Part shown: positions 53,351 through 62,958 of the stretch, in pieces
How the letters are laid out: every line of letters begins with the position of its first letter
Numbering within the stretch: position 1 is the first letter of the stretch
DNA from: Porphyrobacter sp. HT-58-2
Lineage (GTDB): Bacteria > Pseudomonadota > Alphaproteobacteria > Sphingomonadales > Sphingomonadaceae
Assembly (NCBI RefSeq): GCF_002952215.1
Contig: NZ_CP022600.1
Span: forward strand, 682,001 to 746,000
Direction: 5' to 3'
Length of the DNA stretch: 64,000 nt
Notes under the pieces: model-generated
Seen by the model: the letters and a program-made list of their open reading frames with translations, nothing else
Databases searched by the model: none
Told to the model about the DNA's origin: nothing
Made by a program: the position numbers and the translations under genes

Positions 53351-53844
53351 GTGCGGGCGGCCCCACACCAGCCGCGCTTCGATCCGCCCCAGCGGTGGGC
53401 GAGGCCCTCGCTCACCAGCACGTTGCCGAGGCTCTGCCCGCCGCGGGTGATGATCCTGAGCTCGCGGCCAAAGCGGTCCTGCGTGCGCCCGCCGGGGGGT
53501 GTCTCCAGCCGGAAGGCCCCGGCGTTGAGCAGTTGCCGCAGCCGCTCGGTCGCGCGGCGGCCAAGTTCGCGTTCGCGCGGGCAGCCGGGGCGGGTGACTT
53601 CGGGGGTGTCGATATCGGCGATGCGGATCTTGGTGCCGCGATACCAGATGGTGTCGCCATCGACGACGCAGGTGACCCGCACCGGGCCGGAGCAGACGGG
53701 GAACAGCGCGCGCTCGGTCCCGTCCTCATCCTCGCGGCCCTGCGCCTCGCCGGTGTCGGGCCAGAGCGCAAAGCCGCCTGCAGCCGCCAGCGGCAGAGCA
53801 ACAAACGCCAGCCAGCGGCGGCGCAAAGGCGTCGGTCGTGTCAT
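53347..53844 (-). CDS. Thermonuclease (SNase-like) family protein
   Basis: An exported or membrane-anchored nuclease-family protein of 165 residues. An N-terminal hydrophobic signal/anchor (WLAFVALPLAAAGGFALW) follows a basic start. The staphylococcal-nuclease fold then begins with VTCVVDGDTIWYRGTKIRIADIDTPE (metal Asp residues, substrate Arg in KIRIADIDTPE) and contains DRFGRELRIITRGGQSLGNVLVSEGLAHRW. The catalytic Glu region is weakly conserved. ATG 53844 (MTRPTPLRRR) is chosen over an upstream ATG at 53910. The stop lies in a TTGACA repeat. Confidence 0.85.
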   Translation of the reverse strand: MTRPTPLRRRWLAFVALPLAAAGGFALWPDTGEAQGREDEDGTERALFPVCSGPVRVTCVVDGDTIWYRGTKIRIADIDTPEVTRPGCPRERELGRRATERLRQLLNAGAFRLETPPGGRTQDRFGRELRIITRGGQSLGNVLVSEGLAHRWGGSKRGWCGAART

Positions 53845-53961
53845 GCTGCTATCCCGACACTCAGAATATCGCGGATGCAGAAAGGTTCCAGTCCTTTTGA
53901 CCCCGGTCAAATACCGAGCGGGCGCGGGTGCCTAAGCCGGGGCATCATCAGGGAGAGACAC

Positions 53962-54213
53962 ATGTCCGCACATACACCGAACGAACTGGCCGATATCTTC
54001 GCCGGGGATACCGCCGCGCTGCACCAGCTGAAGCTCACCAACGCGCATTTCGCCCGCTTGGCCGAGCGGCATCATGTGGTGAACCGCGAAATTCACCGGA
54101 TCGAGAGCGAAGTCGAGGCGGCGAGCGATGAACGGCTCGAAGGACTGAAGCGGGAGCGGCTCAATCTGCTCGACGAGATCGCGGCGATGCTGGAGCAGGT
54201 TCACGCCGAATAG
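53962..54213 (+). CDS. YdcH family (DUF465) protein
   Basis: An 83-residue helical protein: [44 protein letters not shown] then [20 protein letters not shown]. This is the two-helix DUF465 pattern (F...L...H..F..L...y..ld..I...E). It is a small cytoplasmic protein of unknown role. GGGAGAG seven bases upstream of ATG 53962 sets the start; longer frames through the thermonuclease region are shadows. Confidence 0.88.
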   Translation: MSAHTPNELADIFAGDTAALHQLKLTNAHFARLAERHHVVNREIHRIESEVEAASDERLEGLKRERLNLLDEIAAMLEQVHAE

Positions 54214-54228
54214 CCGAGGCTTGCGCGG

Positions 54229-54252
54229 GCGGGGCATGAGGCGATGCTCCGC
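54229..54252. terminator. Hairpin between converging genes
   Basis: GCGGGGCAT and ATGCTCCGC (one G-T pair) around a six-base loop. It is placed between the ydcH-like stop and the end of the small minus-strand gene. No T-run follows. Confidence 0.35.
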
Positions 54253-54276
54253 CTGCAACCCTTGGCGGGCGGGCGC

Positions 54277-54438
54277 TCAATCCTCGCGCGGGGTGGTGCG
54301 GCGGTCGGTGCCGGAACGGCGATCGCCCTTGCGGCGGTCTGGCCCTTCAAAGGGTCGGTCGGCTTGCCGCCGGTCGCCCTGTCGGCGTCCCCCGCCTTCC
54401 GGGTCTTTGCCTGGCTTTTCGTCGGGACTGTCGGTCAT
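54277..54438 (-). CDS. Small DRR-repeat protein
   Basis: A 53-residue, very polar protein: [20 protein letters not shown], then repeated G-D-R-R units ([28 protein letters not shown]). It is unlikely to fold alone. Proteins with DRR repeats occur widely in sphingomonads as hypothetical proteins. AAAGGGGG lies directly before the ATG. It is divergent from argB. Function unknown. Confidence 0.6.
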   Translation of the reverse strand: MTDSPDEKPGKDPEGGGRRQGDRRQADRPFEGPDRRKGDRRSGTDRRTTPRED

Positions 54439-54601
54439 GGTGGCCCCCTTTCTCCAAGCGTTTACCATGATTTGCGGCCAAAGCCTAATTGCTCGGCGCG
54501 GTGCAGCCGGGCGCGGCGATGCAGCAAGCCGCTTGCTCCGCGCAGGGCCAAGCCTTAGGGCGCGGCGAAAGCGCGATCCGCGCGCGGAGACGACAACGCC
54601 G

Positions 54602-55513
54602 GTGACTGACAAGCAGATCCATCCCAAAGCCGAAACGCTCGATCTGGCGAAGGCCGAAGTGCTGATCGAGGCACTGCCCTATTTCCAGCGTTACGCGGGG
54701 CGCACCTTCGTGGTGAAATATGGCGGCCACGCGATGGGCGATCCCGAAGCAGCGCGCGACTTTGCCGAGGATATCGTGCTGCTGAAAGCGGTCGGCATCA
54801 ACCCGGTGGTGGTCCACGGCGGCGGGCCGCAGATCGGCCAGATGCTGAAGCGGCTGGGGGTGGAGAGCACCTTTGTCGACGGGCTGCGTGTCACCGACGA
54901 GGCCACCGCCAAGGTCGCCGAAATGGTGCTTTCGGGCGCGATCAACAAGGAACTGGTTGGCTGGATCGCAGGCGCGGGCGGCAAGGCGATCGGCATTTCG
55001 GGCAAGGACGGCGGACTGGTGACGGCCCGCAAGGTCACGCGTACCACCCGTGATCCGGACAGCAATATCGAACAGGCGGTCGATCTGGGCTTTGTCGGCG
55101 AACCGGCGGAGGTCGATACGTCGGTGATCGATACCATGGTGGCCGCGGGCATGATCCCGGTGATCGCACCGATTGCTCCTGGTAAGGACGGCGCGACCTA
55201 CAATATCAATGCCGATACCATGGCGGGCGCAATTGCGGCGGCGCTGGGCGCGGCGCGGCTGTTCCTGCTGACGGACGTTGCAGGCGTGCTGGACGGCGAG
55301 GGCCAGCTCCTCACCGATCTCACCCCGGCAGACATCGCGCGCCTTCGCGATGAAGGCGTGATCCGCGGCGGGATGGTGCCAAAGCTCGAAACCTGCGTGG
55401 CTGCGGTGCAATCGGGCTGCGAGGCGGCGGTGGTGCTCGATGGCCGGGTCGGCCACGCGATGCTGCTCGAATTCTTCACCGCGCGCGGGGCCGGGACCCT
55501 GGTGCGCGCCTGA
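54602..55513 (+). CDS. argB: Acetylglutamate kinase
   Basis: Second enzyme of arginine synthesis; phosphorylates N-acetylglutamate. The 303 residues include the amino-acid-kinase motifs [12 protein letters not shown] (catalytic Lys, about 34-45), [50 protein letters not shown] and [15 protein letters not shown]. The N-terminal helix ([21 protein letters not shown]) is of the long, arginine-sensitive hexameric type, so feedback inhibition by arginine is likely. GTG 54602 is used; longer readings lack family similarity. Confidence 0.96.
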   Translation: MTDKQIHPKAETLDLAKAEVLIEALPYFQRYAGRTFVVKYGGHAMGDPEAARDFAEDIVLLKAVGINPVVVHGGGPQIGQMLKRLGVESTFVDGLRVTDEATAKVAEMVLSGAINKELVGWIAGAGGKAIGISGKDGGLVTARKVTRTTRDPDSNIEQAVDLGFVGEPAEVDTSVIDTMVAAGMIPVIAPIAPGKDGATYNINADTMAGAIAAALGAARLFLLTDVAGVLDGEGQLLTDLTPADIARLRDEGVIRGGMVPKLETCVAAVQSGCEAAVVLDGRVGHAMLLEFFTARGAGTLVRA

Positions 55514-55613
55514 GGCGGGAACACAGATATGGCGCAGGGCGTATTAAGAAGCTAATACGCCTGCAAGGGACATGACAGCGCGCGGCAAGGCTCCGCGTGC
55601 GCCAAGGAAAGCA

Positions 55614-55913
55614 ATGGCAATGCAAGGACTGGCCGTACTCATCGATATCCTCGTGATGATCACCCAGGTACTGGTGATGCTGATCATCGTGCAGTTCCTG
55701 ATCGGGCTGGCTTTCGCCTTCAATGTGGTGAGCCCGAGTAACGAATTCCTCCGCCAGGTCTATGACTCCATCGACCGGCTGCTGACCCCGGTGCTGCGCC
55801 CGATCCGCAACATCATGCCCAATACCGGTGCGATCGATTTCTCGCCGTTGGTGCTGATCCTGGGATTGCAGATCCTGATCCGGGTGCTGGACGGGATCCA
55901 GAGGAGCTATTGA
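55614..55913 (+). CDS. YggT family membrane protein
   Basis: A 99-residue integral membrane protein with two hydrophobic segments ([44 protein letters not shown]). The family motif [28 protein letters not shown] lies between them. YggT proteins are linked to osmotic/ion stress and division-protein placement; the role here is unproven. ATG 55614 gives the usual length; ATG 55572 is an in-frame alternative. The stop shares a base with the folD ATG. Confidence 0.9.
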   Translation: MAMQGLAVLIDILVMITQVLVMLIIVQFLIGLAFAFNVVSPSNEFLRQVYDSIDRLLTPVLRPIRNIMPNTGAIDFSPLVLILGLQILIRVLDGIQRSY

Positions 55914-56809
55914 TGGCTGAGGCAATGGTGATTGACGGCAAGGCCTTTGCCGACGCCCTGCGCGCGCGTCTGGCAGAGCACGCGGCGGCCTTTGCCCATC
56001 AGGCCGGGCGGCGCCCCGGCCTTGCGGTGGTGCTGGTGGGGGACGATCCGGCCAGTCAGGTCTATGTCGGGGCCAAGGGCAAGGCTTGCGAGGCTGCCGG
56101 CATGGCGAGCTTCGAACACCGCCTGCCTGCCGATACCTCGGAAGCGGCGCTGCTCTCGCTGGTCGAGCGGCTCAACCATGATCCAGAGGTCGACGGCATT
56201 CTGGTGCAGATGCCACTGCCGGCCGGGCTCGACGAACAGGCGGTGATCGCTGCAATCAGCCCGGACAAGGACGTGGATGGGTTCCATGTGATCAATGCCG
56301 GACGGCTCGCAGTCGGGCAGAAGGGGTTCGTCCCCTGCACGCCGCTGGGTTGCATGATGTTGCTGAAGGACCGGCTCGGCGATCTGTCGGGGCTGGACGC
56401 GGTGGTGATCGGGCGCTCGAACATCGTCGGCAAGCCGATGGCCCAACTGCTCAATGATGCCAACGCAACGGTCACCATCGCGCACAGCCGCACGAAGAAC
56501 CTCGCCGATGTGGTGCGCCGCGCGGATATCGTGGTGGCGGCGGTGGGCCGACCTGAAATGGTGCGCGGGGACTGGATCAAGCCGGGCGCCACCGTGATCG
56601 ATGTCGGCATCAACCGCCTGCCCCCTGCCGAGGGCAAGGAAAAGGGCCGGCTGGTGGGCGATGTCGCCTTTGCCGAGGCCTCTGCGGTTGCGGGTGCCAT
56701 CACGCCGGTGCCGGGCGGGGTGGGGCCGATGACGATTGCCGTGCTGCTCAGGAACACGCTGGTCGCCGCTTATGCCCACGCCGGGATGACCGCGCCCGCG
56801 GGCCTGTGA
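55913..56809 (+). CDS. folD: Bifunctional methylenetetrahydrofolate dehydrogenase/cyclohydrolase
   Basis: Interconverts one-carbon units on tetrahydrofolate using NADP. The 298 residues include [26 protein letters not shown] (about 40-65, with catalytic Tyr and Lys in YVGAKGK), [26 protein letters not shown], the Rossmann motif [16 protein letters not shown] and [19 protein letters not shown]. The ATG at 55913 has GAGGAG seven bases upstream and overlaps the yggT stop (TGATG), so the two are translationally linked. Confidence 0.97.
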   Translation: MAEAMVIDGKAFADALRARLAEHAAAFAHQAGRRPGLAVVLVGDDPASQVYVGAKGKACEAAGMASFEHRLPADTSEAALLSLVERLNHDPEVDGILVQMPLPAGLDEQAVIAAISPDKDVDGFHVINAGRLAVGQKGFVPCTPLGCMMLLKDRLGDLSGLDAVVIGRSNIVGKPMAQLLNDANATVTIAHSRTKNLADVVRRADIVVAAVGRPEMVRGDWIKPGATVIDVGINRLPPAEGKEKGRLVGDVAFAEASAVAGAITPVPGGVGPMTIAVLLRNTLVAAYAHAGMTAPAGL

Positions 56810-56826
56810 CCCTGACGGAGGACAGA

Positions 56827-57612
56827 ATGCGCCGCATCACCTGCGCACTTGCCATGGCCGCTCCCCTCGCGCTGGCGCTTGCGGGCTGTGTCGGCGGAGG
56901 CGGGCCGCCCAAGCCGAACAAGCGTCAGGTCGCGCTGATCGACCGAATGCTGGTCGGAGCGCCGGGATCGGCCCAGCCGAGCACGATTGTCGCGGCCGAC
57001 ATCGCCTTTTCGCGCGCGGCGCGTGAGCGCGGGCAGTGGACTGCTTTCCGTCTGTTTGCCGCCCCCGGCGCGCAGTGGCATCAGGCAGGCGCCCCGCCCT
57101 TTGCGATCGAACCCTGGCTGGCGGGCCAGACCGATCCTGCCGAGGCCGTGCAGTGGGAACCGCGCGCGGTCGCGATCAGCTGCGATGGCGCCGTGGCCGT
57201 GAGCCAAGGGCGTTTCCGCGATCCCGACGGCACGGTCGGCAATGATCTCAAGGTGTGGGAACGCCAGCCAGACGGCGCCTATCGCTATGTCTTCGGCGCG
57301 AGCGGGCCTGACGTGCCTCAGCCGCCACCGCGCAAGCCGGTCGAGGACGGCAATATCGTCGTCATGGCACTCGATTCGGTACTGGGCCTGATCGCCACTT
57401 GCCCGCGCGGCGGGAACCCCGCGCCGCCGCCGCCCGCGATTCCGGTGGGCGAGGACGGCAAGACGGACGCCCGCCTGTCGCGCGATGGCACGCTGCGCTG
57501 GCGCTGGGAGCACCGCGACGACGGCACACGCTATGCCGCAGCCGATTACTTCTACGAAGGCCGCTGGAAGCTCGCCTTCGAACAGACTCTGCTGCCGAGC
57601 GGGGGCGAGTGA
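56827..57612 (+). CDS. Hypothetical lipoprotein
   Basis: A 261-residue exported lipoprotein: signal MRRITCALAMAAPLALALAGC with a lipobox, then a Gly/Pro-rich linker (GGGGPPKPNKR). The folded part runs ADIAFSRAARERGQWTAFRLFAAPGAQWHQAG ... GDLKVWERQPDGAYRYVFGASGPD ... DGTRYAAADYFYEGRWKLAFEQ. The repeated grouping of W-x-A-F and Y-x-x-R-W-K-L recalls SnoaL/DUF4440-type domains, but this is tentative. GGAGGA lies five bases upstream of ATG 56827. It follows folD by 17 bases. Confidence 0.8.
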   Translation: MRRITCALAMAAPLALALAGCVGGGGPPKPNKRQVALIDRMLVGAPGSAQPSTIVAADIAFSRAARERGQWTAFRLFAAPGAQWHQAGAPPFAIEPWLAGQTDPAEAVQWEPRAVAISCDGAVAVSQGRFRDPDGTVGNDLKVWERQPDGAYRYVFGASGPDVPQPPPRKPVEDGNIVVMALDSVLGLIATCPRGGNPAPPPPAIPVGEDGKTDARLSRDGTLRWRWEHRDDGTRYAAADYFYEGRWKLAFEQTLLPSGGE

Positions 57613-57619
57613 GCACGCG

Positions 57620-58249
57620 ATGGTTCTGACCGAGCTGTTCCTGTCCGCCTTCGTCACCTTTTTCGTGGTGATCGATCCGCCCGGCTGCGCACCGATCTAT
57701 GCCGGGCTGACCAAGGGGGCATCGCCAGCACAGGCGCGCAGCATGGCGCTGCGGGCGACATGGATTGCCAGCATCATCCTGCTGATCTTCGCGTTGTTCG
57801 GCCAGCAATTGCTCGGCGCGCTGCATATCGAGCTCAATTCCTTCCGCATCGCAGGCGGGCTGATGCTGTTCTTCATCGCCTTCGACATGGTGTTTGAAAA
57901 GCGCACCCAGCGCCGCGAGGAACGTGCCGAGAAAATCGCGGCTACCCCGGAAATCGAAGATGTCTCGGTGTTCCCGATGGCGATGCCGATGCTGGCCGGG
58001 CCGGGCGCGATTGCGGCGGTCATGCTGCTGATGAACGAGGCCGATGGCTGGCCCGACAAGTTCGAAGTGCTGGCCGCGCTGGGTGCAGTGCTGATCATCA
58101 CTGCCGCCGCGCTGGTCGCCGCTGGCCCGCTGATCCGGCTTTTGGGCGACAAGGTCGAAGCGGTCATCACCCGGCTGCTCGGCGTGCTGCTGGCCGCGCT
58201 GGCGGCGCAATATGTGATCGACGGGCTGAAGGGCAGCTTCGGGCTCTAG
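57620..58249 (+). CDS. MarC family integral membrane protein
   Basis: A 209-residue membrane protein with six hydrophobic segments. The N-terminal LFLSAFVTFFVVIDPPGCAPIYAGLT and GGLMLFFIAFDMVFE and PMAMPMLAGPGAIAAVMLL are the MarC/UPF0056 pattern (D-P-x-G ... P-L-x-x-P-x-L-A-G-P-G). Family members are proposed transporters; substrates are not firmly known. It follows the lipoprotein gene by seven bases and precedes the DUF475 gene. Confidence 0.9.
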   Translation: MVLTELFLSAFVTFFVVIDPPGCAPIYAGLTKGASPAQARSMALRATWIASIILLIFALFGQQLLGALHIELNSFRIAGGLMLFFIAFDMVFEKRTQRREERAEKIAATPEIEDVSVFPMAMPMLAGPGAIAAVMLLMNEADGWPDKFEVLAALGAVLIITAAALVAAGPLIRLLGDKVEAVITRLLGVLLAALAAQYVIDGLKGSFGL

Positions 58250-58316
58250 CCTGCCCGCGCACTCCACGGTAATGCGGCCCGCCGACGCACGGCGCGGCCA
58301 GAAGGATGGATCGACG

Positions 58317-59357
58317 ATGTTCAAGCATTTCGGCGGCTCGCTGCTGTTCACGGCTGCGGGCCTTGCGCTGGGCGGCTGGTATGGCTGGGCGCTGACCGGC
58401 ACCCTCGACGGGATGCTTGGCATCGTGTGGATCTGCGCCGTTCTGGCAGTGCTGGAAATCTCGCTGTCCTTCGACAATGCCGCGGTCAACGCCTCGATCC
58501 TCAAGGACATGGACCCGGTCTGGCAGCGGCGCTTCCTGACATGGGGTATTGCGATTGCGGTGTTCGGGATGCGGATTGTCTTCCCGCTGGTGATCGTGAT
58601 GGTTGCAGCCAGCCTTGGCCCCATCGAAGCGATGAAGCTCGCACTCAATTCCCCGGCCGAATATCAGCGCATCGTCAGCGATGCTCATATCGGGTTGATG
58701 GGTTTTGGCGGAGCGTTCCTGGGGATGGTCGGCCTCAAGTACTTCTTCGATTCCGACAAGGACGTGAACTGGATCGAGACGATCGAGCGCCCGCTCGCCA
58801 AGGTCGCCGATATCGAGGCGGTGGCGATCGGGCTGGTGCTCGCCGGTACCTGGGCGACATCGACGATGCTGGCCGATGATGATGCGCTGACTTTCGTGAT
58901 CGCCGCCATTGCGGGTGTGCTGACCTATCTCGCGGTCGAGATCGTCAACCACGTGCTTGAACCGCCCACGCCGTCTGCGGGCGATGTGGCGAAGGCAGGC
59001 TTCGGGGCATTCCTGTATCTTGAAGTGCTCGACGCGAGCTTCTCGTTCGACGGGGTGATCGGAGCCTTTGCGCTCACCAACAACCTCATCATCATCGCCA
59101 TCGGCCTTGGCATTGGCGCGATGTTCGTGCGTTCAATGACGATCTTCCTCGTCAACAAGGGAACGATGAGCGAATATCGCTATCTCGAACACGGTGCCTT
59201 CTATGCGATCATGGCGCTGGCGACGATCATGTACATCAACACCTTCGCGCACATCCCGGAGGTGATTACCGGGCTGATCGGGGCGGTGCTGATCGGGCTG
59301 GCGTTCTGGTCTTCGGTGCGCTGGAACCGGGCCAACCGCGATGGCGGTGCGGCCTAG
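58317..59357 (+). CDS. DUF475 integral membrane protein, TerC-like
   Basis: A 346-residue protein with about nine membrane segments. Two D/N-bearing motifs typical of the TerC superfamily (VLEISLSFDNAAVNASILKDM, about 41-61; YLEVLDASFSFDGVIGAFALTNN, about 235-257) line a likely metal path. TerC-like proteins are tied to manganese export or tellurite resistance; a direct metal role here is inference. AAGGA lies ten bases upstream of ATG 58317. It shares its last four bases with the converging YciI-like gene. Confidence 0.88.
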   Translation: MFKHFGGSLLFTAAGLALGGWYGWALTGTLDGMLGIVWICAVLAVLEISLSFDNAAVNASILKDMDPVWQRRFLTWGIAIAVFGMRIVFPLVIVMVAASLGPIEAMKLALNSPAEYQRIVSDAHIGLMGFGGAFLGMVGLKYFFDSDKDVNWIETIERPLAKVADIEAVAIGLVLAGTWATSTMLADDDALTFVIAAIAGVLTYLAVEIVNHVLEPPTPSAGDVAKAGFGAFLYLEVLDASFSFDGVIGAFALTNNLIIIAIGLGIGAMFVRSMTIFLVNKGTMSEYRYLEHGAFYAIMALATIMYINTFAHIPEVITGLIGAVLIGLAFWSSVRWNRANRDGGAA

Positions 59358-59641
59358 GCCCAGTCGCCCAGCAGCGGGGTGAATTCGTCCACCCGGATCA
59401 ATTGCCACACCCCTCCGGTAAGGTAGGGGTCATCCGCCAGAATCGCGCGGGCGGCGGCTTCGTCTTCGGCCTTCACGATCAGCAATGATCCGATGATCAG
59501 CCCGTCCGCGCGCTTCAGCGGGCCGACGATCACAAAGTGTTCGGCATTGGCGTGAACGAATTCGAGATGCGCGGGGCGGTGGATCGCGCGCAGCCGTCCG
59601 CCGTCTTCGCCGTCGCGGCAGTGAAAGCAGAACATGCGCAT
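59354..59641 (-). CDS. YciI-like protein
   Basis: A 95-residue protein: MFCFHCRDGEDGGRLRAIHRPAHLEFV, VGPLKRADGLIIGSLLIVKAED and ARAILADDPYLTGGVWQLIRVDEF. This fits the YciI fold (conserved His/Asp near RPAHLEF, G-x-x-x-x-D-G-x-x-x-G-S, DPY-x-x-G). YciI proteins are small dimers with an unproven enzymatic role. Two starts lie six bases apart (59641 and 59635). Confidence 0.9.
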   Translation of the reverse strand: MRMFCFHCRDGEDGGRLRAIHRPAHLEFVHANAEHFVIVGPLKRADGLIIGSLLIVKAEDEAAARAILADDPYLTGGVWQLIRVDEFTPLLGDWA

Positions 59642-59802
59642 GATGGTGAGGCCCCTGTTGCTGAGGTCGCAGGCTAACGCTGCCGTGCGGCGCGGGTCAA
59701 GGGACCGGGCAGGCAGGGCCGTTGCAAAGACTGCGCTTGAAGCGGAGCCTTCGCGGGTTCAGACGCCGGGTTTGTCCCGCGAATCGTTGCAGGTGAAACC
59801 AT

Positions 59803-62800
59803 ATGGCCGATCACTCCGCCGCTGCTGCCCGCCTCTCTGGCATCGACCGCACCGACCTGCGCCGCGCCTACCGGCAGGAGGAGGAAGCCTGCATCGCCGA
59901 GCGGATCGAGCAGGCCGCCCCGGCGGCGCGGGTGCATGCCGCAGCAGCGCAGCTGGCCGTGGCGCTGATCGAGGGCGCGCGCGGCAAGAAGGCGAGCGGC
60001 ATCGACGCTTTCCTGCAGCAATATGGCCTCGACACGGATGAAGGCATCGCGCTGATGTGCCTTGCCGAAGCGCTGCTGCGCGTTCCTGATGCCGCCACCG
60101 CCGATGCGCTGATCCGCGACAAGATCGGCCAGATCGACTGGGGCGAGCATCTCGGCGAAAGCAATTCCACCTTCGTCAACGCCGCGACCTTCTCGTTGAT
60201 GCTGACTGGCGAAGTGCTCGACCCGCCCGAAGCGCATCAGAAGGGATTGGGCGGGGCCTTCAAGCGAGCGATGAACCGGCTGGGCGAACCGGTGATCCGC
60301 ACCGCGACCGCCCAGGCGATGAAGATCCTCGGCGGGCAGTTCGTGTTCGGCCGCACCATCGAGGAGGCGTTGAAGCGCGCTGCGCCGGAACGCGCCAAAG
60401 GGATCACCCACAGCTTCGACATGCTGGGCGAGGCGGCGATGACCTTCGCCGATGCCGAGAAGTACCGGCTGGCCTATGACGCCGCGCTTACCCGGCTGGC
60501 GCGCGAGGCGGGGGCGGGCGTGACGGGCTCGCCGGGGATCTCAGTCAAGCTTTCCGCGCTGCACCCGAAATACACCTTCTTCCACGCCGAAAGGGCGCGG
60601 GCAGAGATGGTGCCGGTGGTGCGGGCGCTGGCGATCAAAGCGCGCGATGCCGACATTCACTTCACCATCGACGCGGAAGAAGCCGAACGGCTGGAGCTGA
60701 GTCTCGACATCATCGAGGAACTGGTCGCCGATGATGACCTGTTCCGCCGCCCCGATGGCAGCCGGTGGGAGGGCTTTGGCCTTGCCATTCAGGCCTATCA
60801 GAAGCGCGGTGTTGCCGTCTGCGACTGGGCGGGCAAGCTGGCGCGCAGGCACGGGCGCAAGCTGTTCGTGCGGCTGGTGAAGGGCGCCTATTGGGACAGC
60901 GAGATCAAGCTTTCTCAGGTCGGCGGCTACACCGATTACCCGGTCTTCACCCGCAAGGTGGCGACCGACGTGTCCTACCTCGCCTGCGCCGCGCGCCTGT
61001 TCGAACACAGCGACGTGATCCGCCCGGCCTTTGCCACCCACAACGCGTATACCATTGGCGCGGTCAAGCAGCTCGCAGCCGGGAAACCCTTTGAATTCCA
61101 GAGACTCCACGGCATGGGCGAGGAAGTCTATGACGCGCTCCACGCGCTGGAGGGCAATCAGCGCACGCCGGTACGCATCTATGCGCCGGTGGGCGGACAC
61201 AAGGAACTGCTCGCCTATCTGGTGCGCCGCCTGCTGGAGAACGGAGCCAACACCAGTTTCGTCAACCGCATGGGCGATGCCGACATTCCGGCCGAGGAAC
61301 TGGTCGGCGATCCGGTGGCGGAACTGGCCGCGCTCAGCCCGCGCCGCAACCCGGCAATCCCGCTGCCTGCCGATATCTTCGGGCAGCGCCGGAACAGCGC
61401 CGGAATCGACCTGTCCGACCCGACCGTGCGCGAGCCCCTGATAGCGCGGCTGGCGGCGCTGGAGAGCGTGCAATGGCAGGCTGCACCGACCTTCCCTGCC
61501 GCCACACCCGGCGAGATTGCCCCGATCACCATGCCGCACGATCTGGCACAGGTGGTTGGCACGCGCCGCGATGCGACTGCCGAGGAAGTCGAGGCCGCCT
61601 TCACCCGCGCTGCCGCGATCCAGCCCGGTTGGGACGCTCTTGGCGGCGAGGCCCGCGCGCTGCTGCTCGAAGAGGCAGCAGAGCTGTTCGAGGCGCATAC
61701 CGACGAATTCCTCTCGCTGTGCCAGCGTGAGGCGGGCAAGACCCTGCTTGATGCCGTGCTTGAACTGCGCGAGGCGGTGGATTTCCTGCGCTATTACGCC
61801 GCCGAAGCCCGCCGGCATTTTGCCACGCCCTTGCACCTGCCAGGGCCGACGGGGGAGGAGAACACCCTGAGCCTCCATGGGCGCGGGATCTTCGCCACGA
61901 TTTCCCCGTGGAACTTCCCGCTGGCGATCTTCATCGGCATGGCCAGCGCGGCGCTGGCGGCGGGCAATGCCGTGATAGCCAAGCCCGCCGAACAGACCCC
62001 GCTGATCGCGGCGCTGGCGGTGAAGCTGTGCCATCAGGCGGGCATCCCGCCCGAGGCGTTCCAGCTGCTGCCCGGTGCCGGGACAGTCGGGCAGATGATC
62101 ACCGCCGACCCGCGCCTTGCCGGGGTCGCCTTCACCGGATCGACCGAAACCGCGCGCATCATCAACCGCGCACTGGCGAACCGTGATGGGCCGATTGCGA
62201 CCTTCATCGCCGAGACGGGCGGGCAGAACGCGATGATCGTCGACAGTTCAGCCCTGCCTGAACAGGTGGTGCGCGACGTGCTGGGCAGCGCCTTTCAAAG
62301 CGCCGGGCAACGCTGCTCGGCGCTCAGGGTGCTGTACCTGCAAGACGATATTGCCGATGCCATGCTGGACATGATCCGCGGCGGGTTCGCGGCGCTCAAC
62401 GTGGGTGATCCGGCCGAAATCGCCACCGATGTCGGCCCGGTGATCGATCCTGACGCGCAGGCGGCGCTGGAACGGCACGTGGCACGCAGCCAGACAAGCG
62501 GGCGCATCGTCGAGCGTCTGCCGGTACCGGAAAGTACCGCCAAGGGCTGCTTCGTTGCCCCGACGATCATCGAGATCGGGTCGATCCGCGAACTGACCCG
62601 CGAACATTTCGGCCCGATCCTGCACGTGGTGCGCTTTCGTGCGCGCGATCTGGCGCAGGTCATCGAGGATATCAACGCGACCGGCTTCGGCCTCACTCTC
62701 GGCCTCCACAGCCGGATTGCCGAGACCCGGCGCTTTGTCCGGTCGCGTGTGAGGGTCGGCAATTTCTACGTCAACCGCAACCAGATCGGCGCGGTGGTGG

Positions 62801-62949
62801 AAAGTCAGCCCTTCGGCGGCGAGGGCCTGTCCGGCACCGGGCCAAAGGCGGGCGGGCCGCACTATCTTGCCCGCTTCGCCACTGAACGGGTAATGACGAT
62901 CGACACCACCGCGGCCGGTGGCAATGCGAGTCTGCTCGCAGCGGGGTAA
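59803..62949 (+). CDS. putA: Bifunctional proline dehydrogenase/glutamate-semialdehyde dehydrogenase
   Basis: Oxidises proline to glutamate in two steps in one 1048-residue chain. The N-terminal PRODH part has YGLDTDEGIALMCLAEALLR, GSPGISVKLSALHPKY, RLVKGAYWDSEIKLSQ and FATHNAYTIGAV (flavin/proline site). The ALDH part (about 540-1030) has FATISPWNFPLAIFIGMAS, FTGSTETARIINRAL, FIAETGGQNAMIVDSS (Glu) and FQSAGQRCSALRVLYLQ (catalytic Cys). There is no N-terminal ribbon-helix-helix, so it does not act as its own DNA-binding repressor, and the length fits the alphaproteobacterial short form. AGGTGA precedes ATG 59803. Confidence 0.96.
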   Translation: MADHSAAAARLSGIDRTDLRRAYRQEEEACIAERIEQAAPAARVHAAAAQLAVALIEGARGKKASGIDAFLQQYGLDTDEGIALMCLAEALLRVPDAATADALIRDKIGQIDWGEHLGESNSTFVNAATFSLMLTGEVLDPPEAHQKGLGGAFKRAMNRLGEPVIRTATAQAMKILGGQFVFGRTIEEALKRAAPERAKGITHSFDMLGEAAMTFADAEKYRLAYDAALTRLAREAGAGVTGSPGISVKLSALHPKYTFFHAERARAEMVPVVRALAIKARDADIHFTIDAEEAERLELSLDIIEELVADDDLFRRPDGSRWEGFGLAIQAYQKRGVAVCDWAGKLARRHGRKLFVRLVKGAYWDSEIKLSQVGGYTDYPVFTRKVATDVSYLACAARLFEHSDVIRPAFATHNAYTIGAVKQLAAGKPFEFQRLHGMGEEVYDALHALEGNQRTPVRIYAPVGGHKELLAYLVRRLLENGANTSFVNRMGDADIPAEELVGDPVAELAALSPRRNPAIPLPADIFGQRRNSAGIDLSDPTVREPLIARLAALESVQWQAAPTFPAATPGEIAPITMPHDLAQVVGTRRDATAEEVEAAFTRAAAIQPGWDALGGEARALLLEEAAELFEAHTDEFLSLCQREAGKTLLDAVLELREAVDFLRYYAAEARRHFATPLHLPGPTGEENTLSLHGRGIFATISPWNFPLAIFIGMASAALAAGNAVIAKPAEQTPLIAALAVKLCHQAGIPPEAFQLLPGAGTVGQMITADPRLAGVAFTGSTETARIINRALANRDGPIATFIAETGGQNAMIVDSSALPEQVVRDVLGSAFQSAGQRCSALRVLYLQDDIADAMLDMIRGGFAALNVGDPAEIATDVGPVIDPDAQAALERHVARSQTSGRIVERLPVPESTAKGCFVAPTIIEIGSIRELTREHFGPILHVVRFRARDLAQVIEDINATGFGLTLGLHSRIAETRRFVRSRVRVGNFYVNRNQIGAVVESQPFGGEGLSGTGPKAGGPHYLARFATERVMTIDTTAAGGNASLLAAG

Positions 62950-62958
62950 GGGAAGGCG

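Noticed and set aside
53086..53961. Plus-strand extension of the ydcH-like gene
   Set aside because: It crosses REP-like repeats and the thermonuclease gene; the DUF465 protein begins at 53962 with a good ribosome site.
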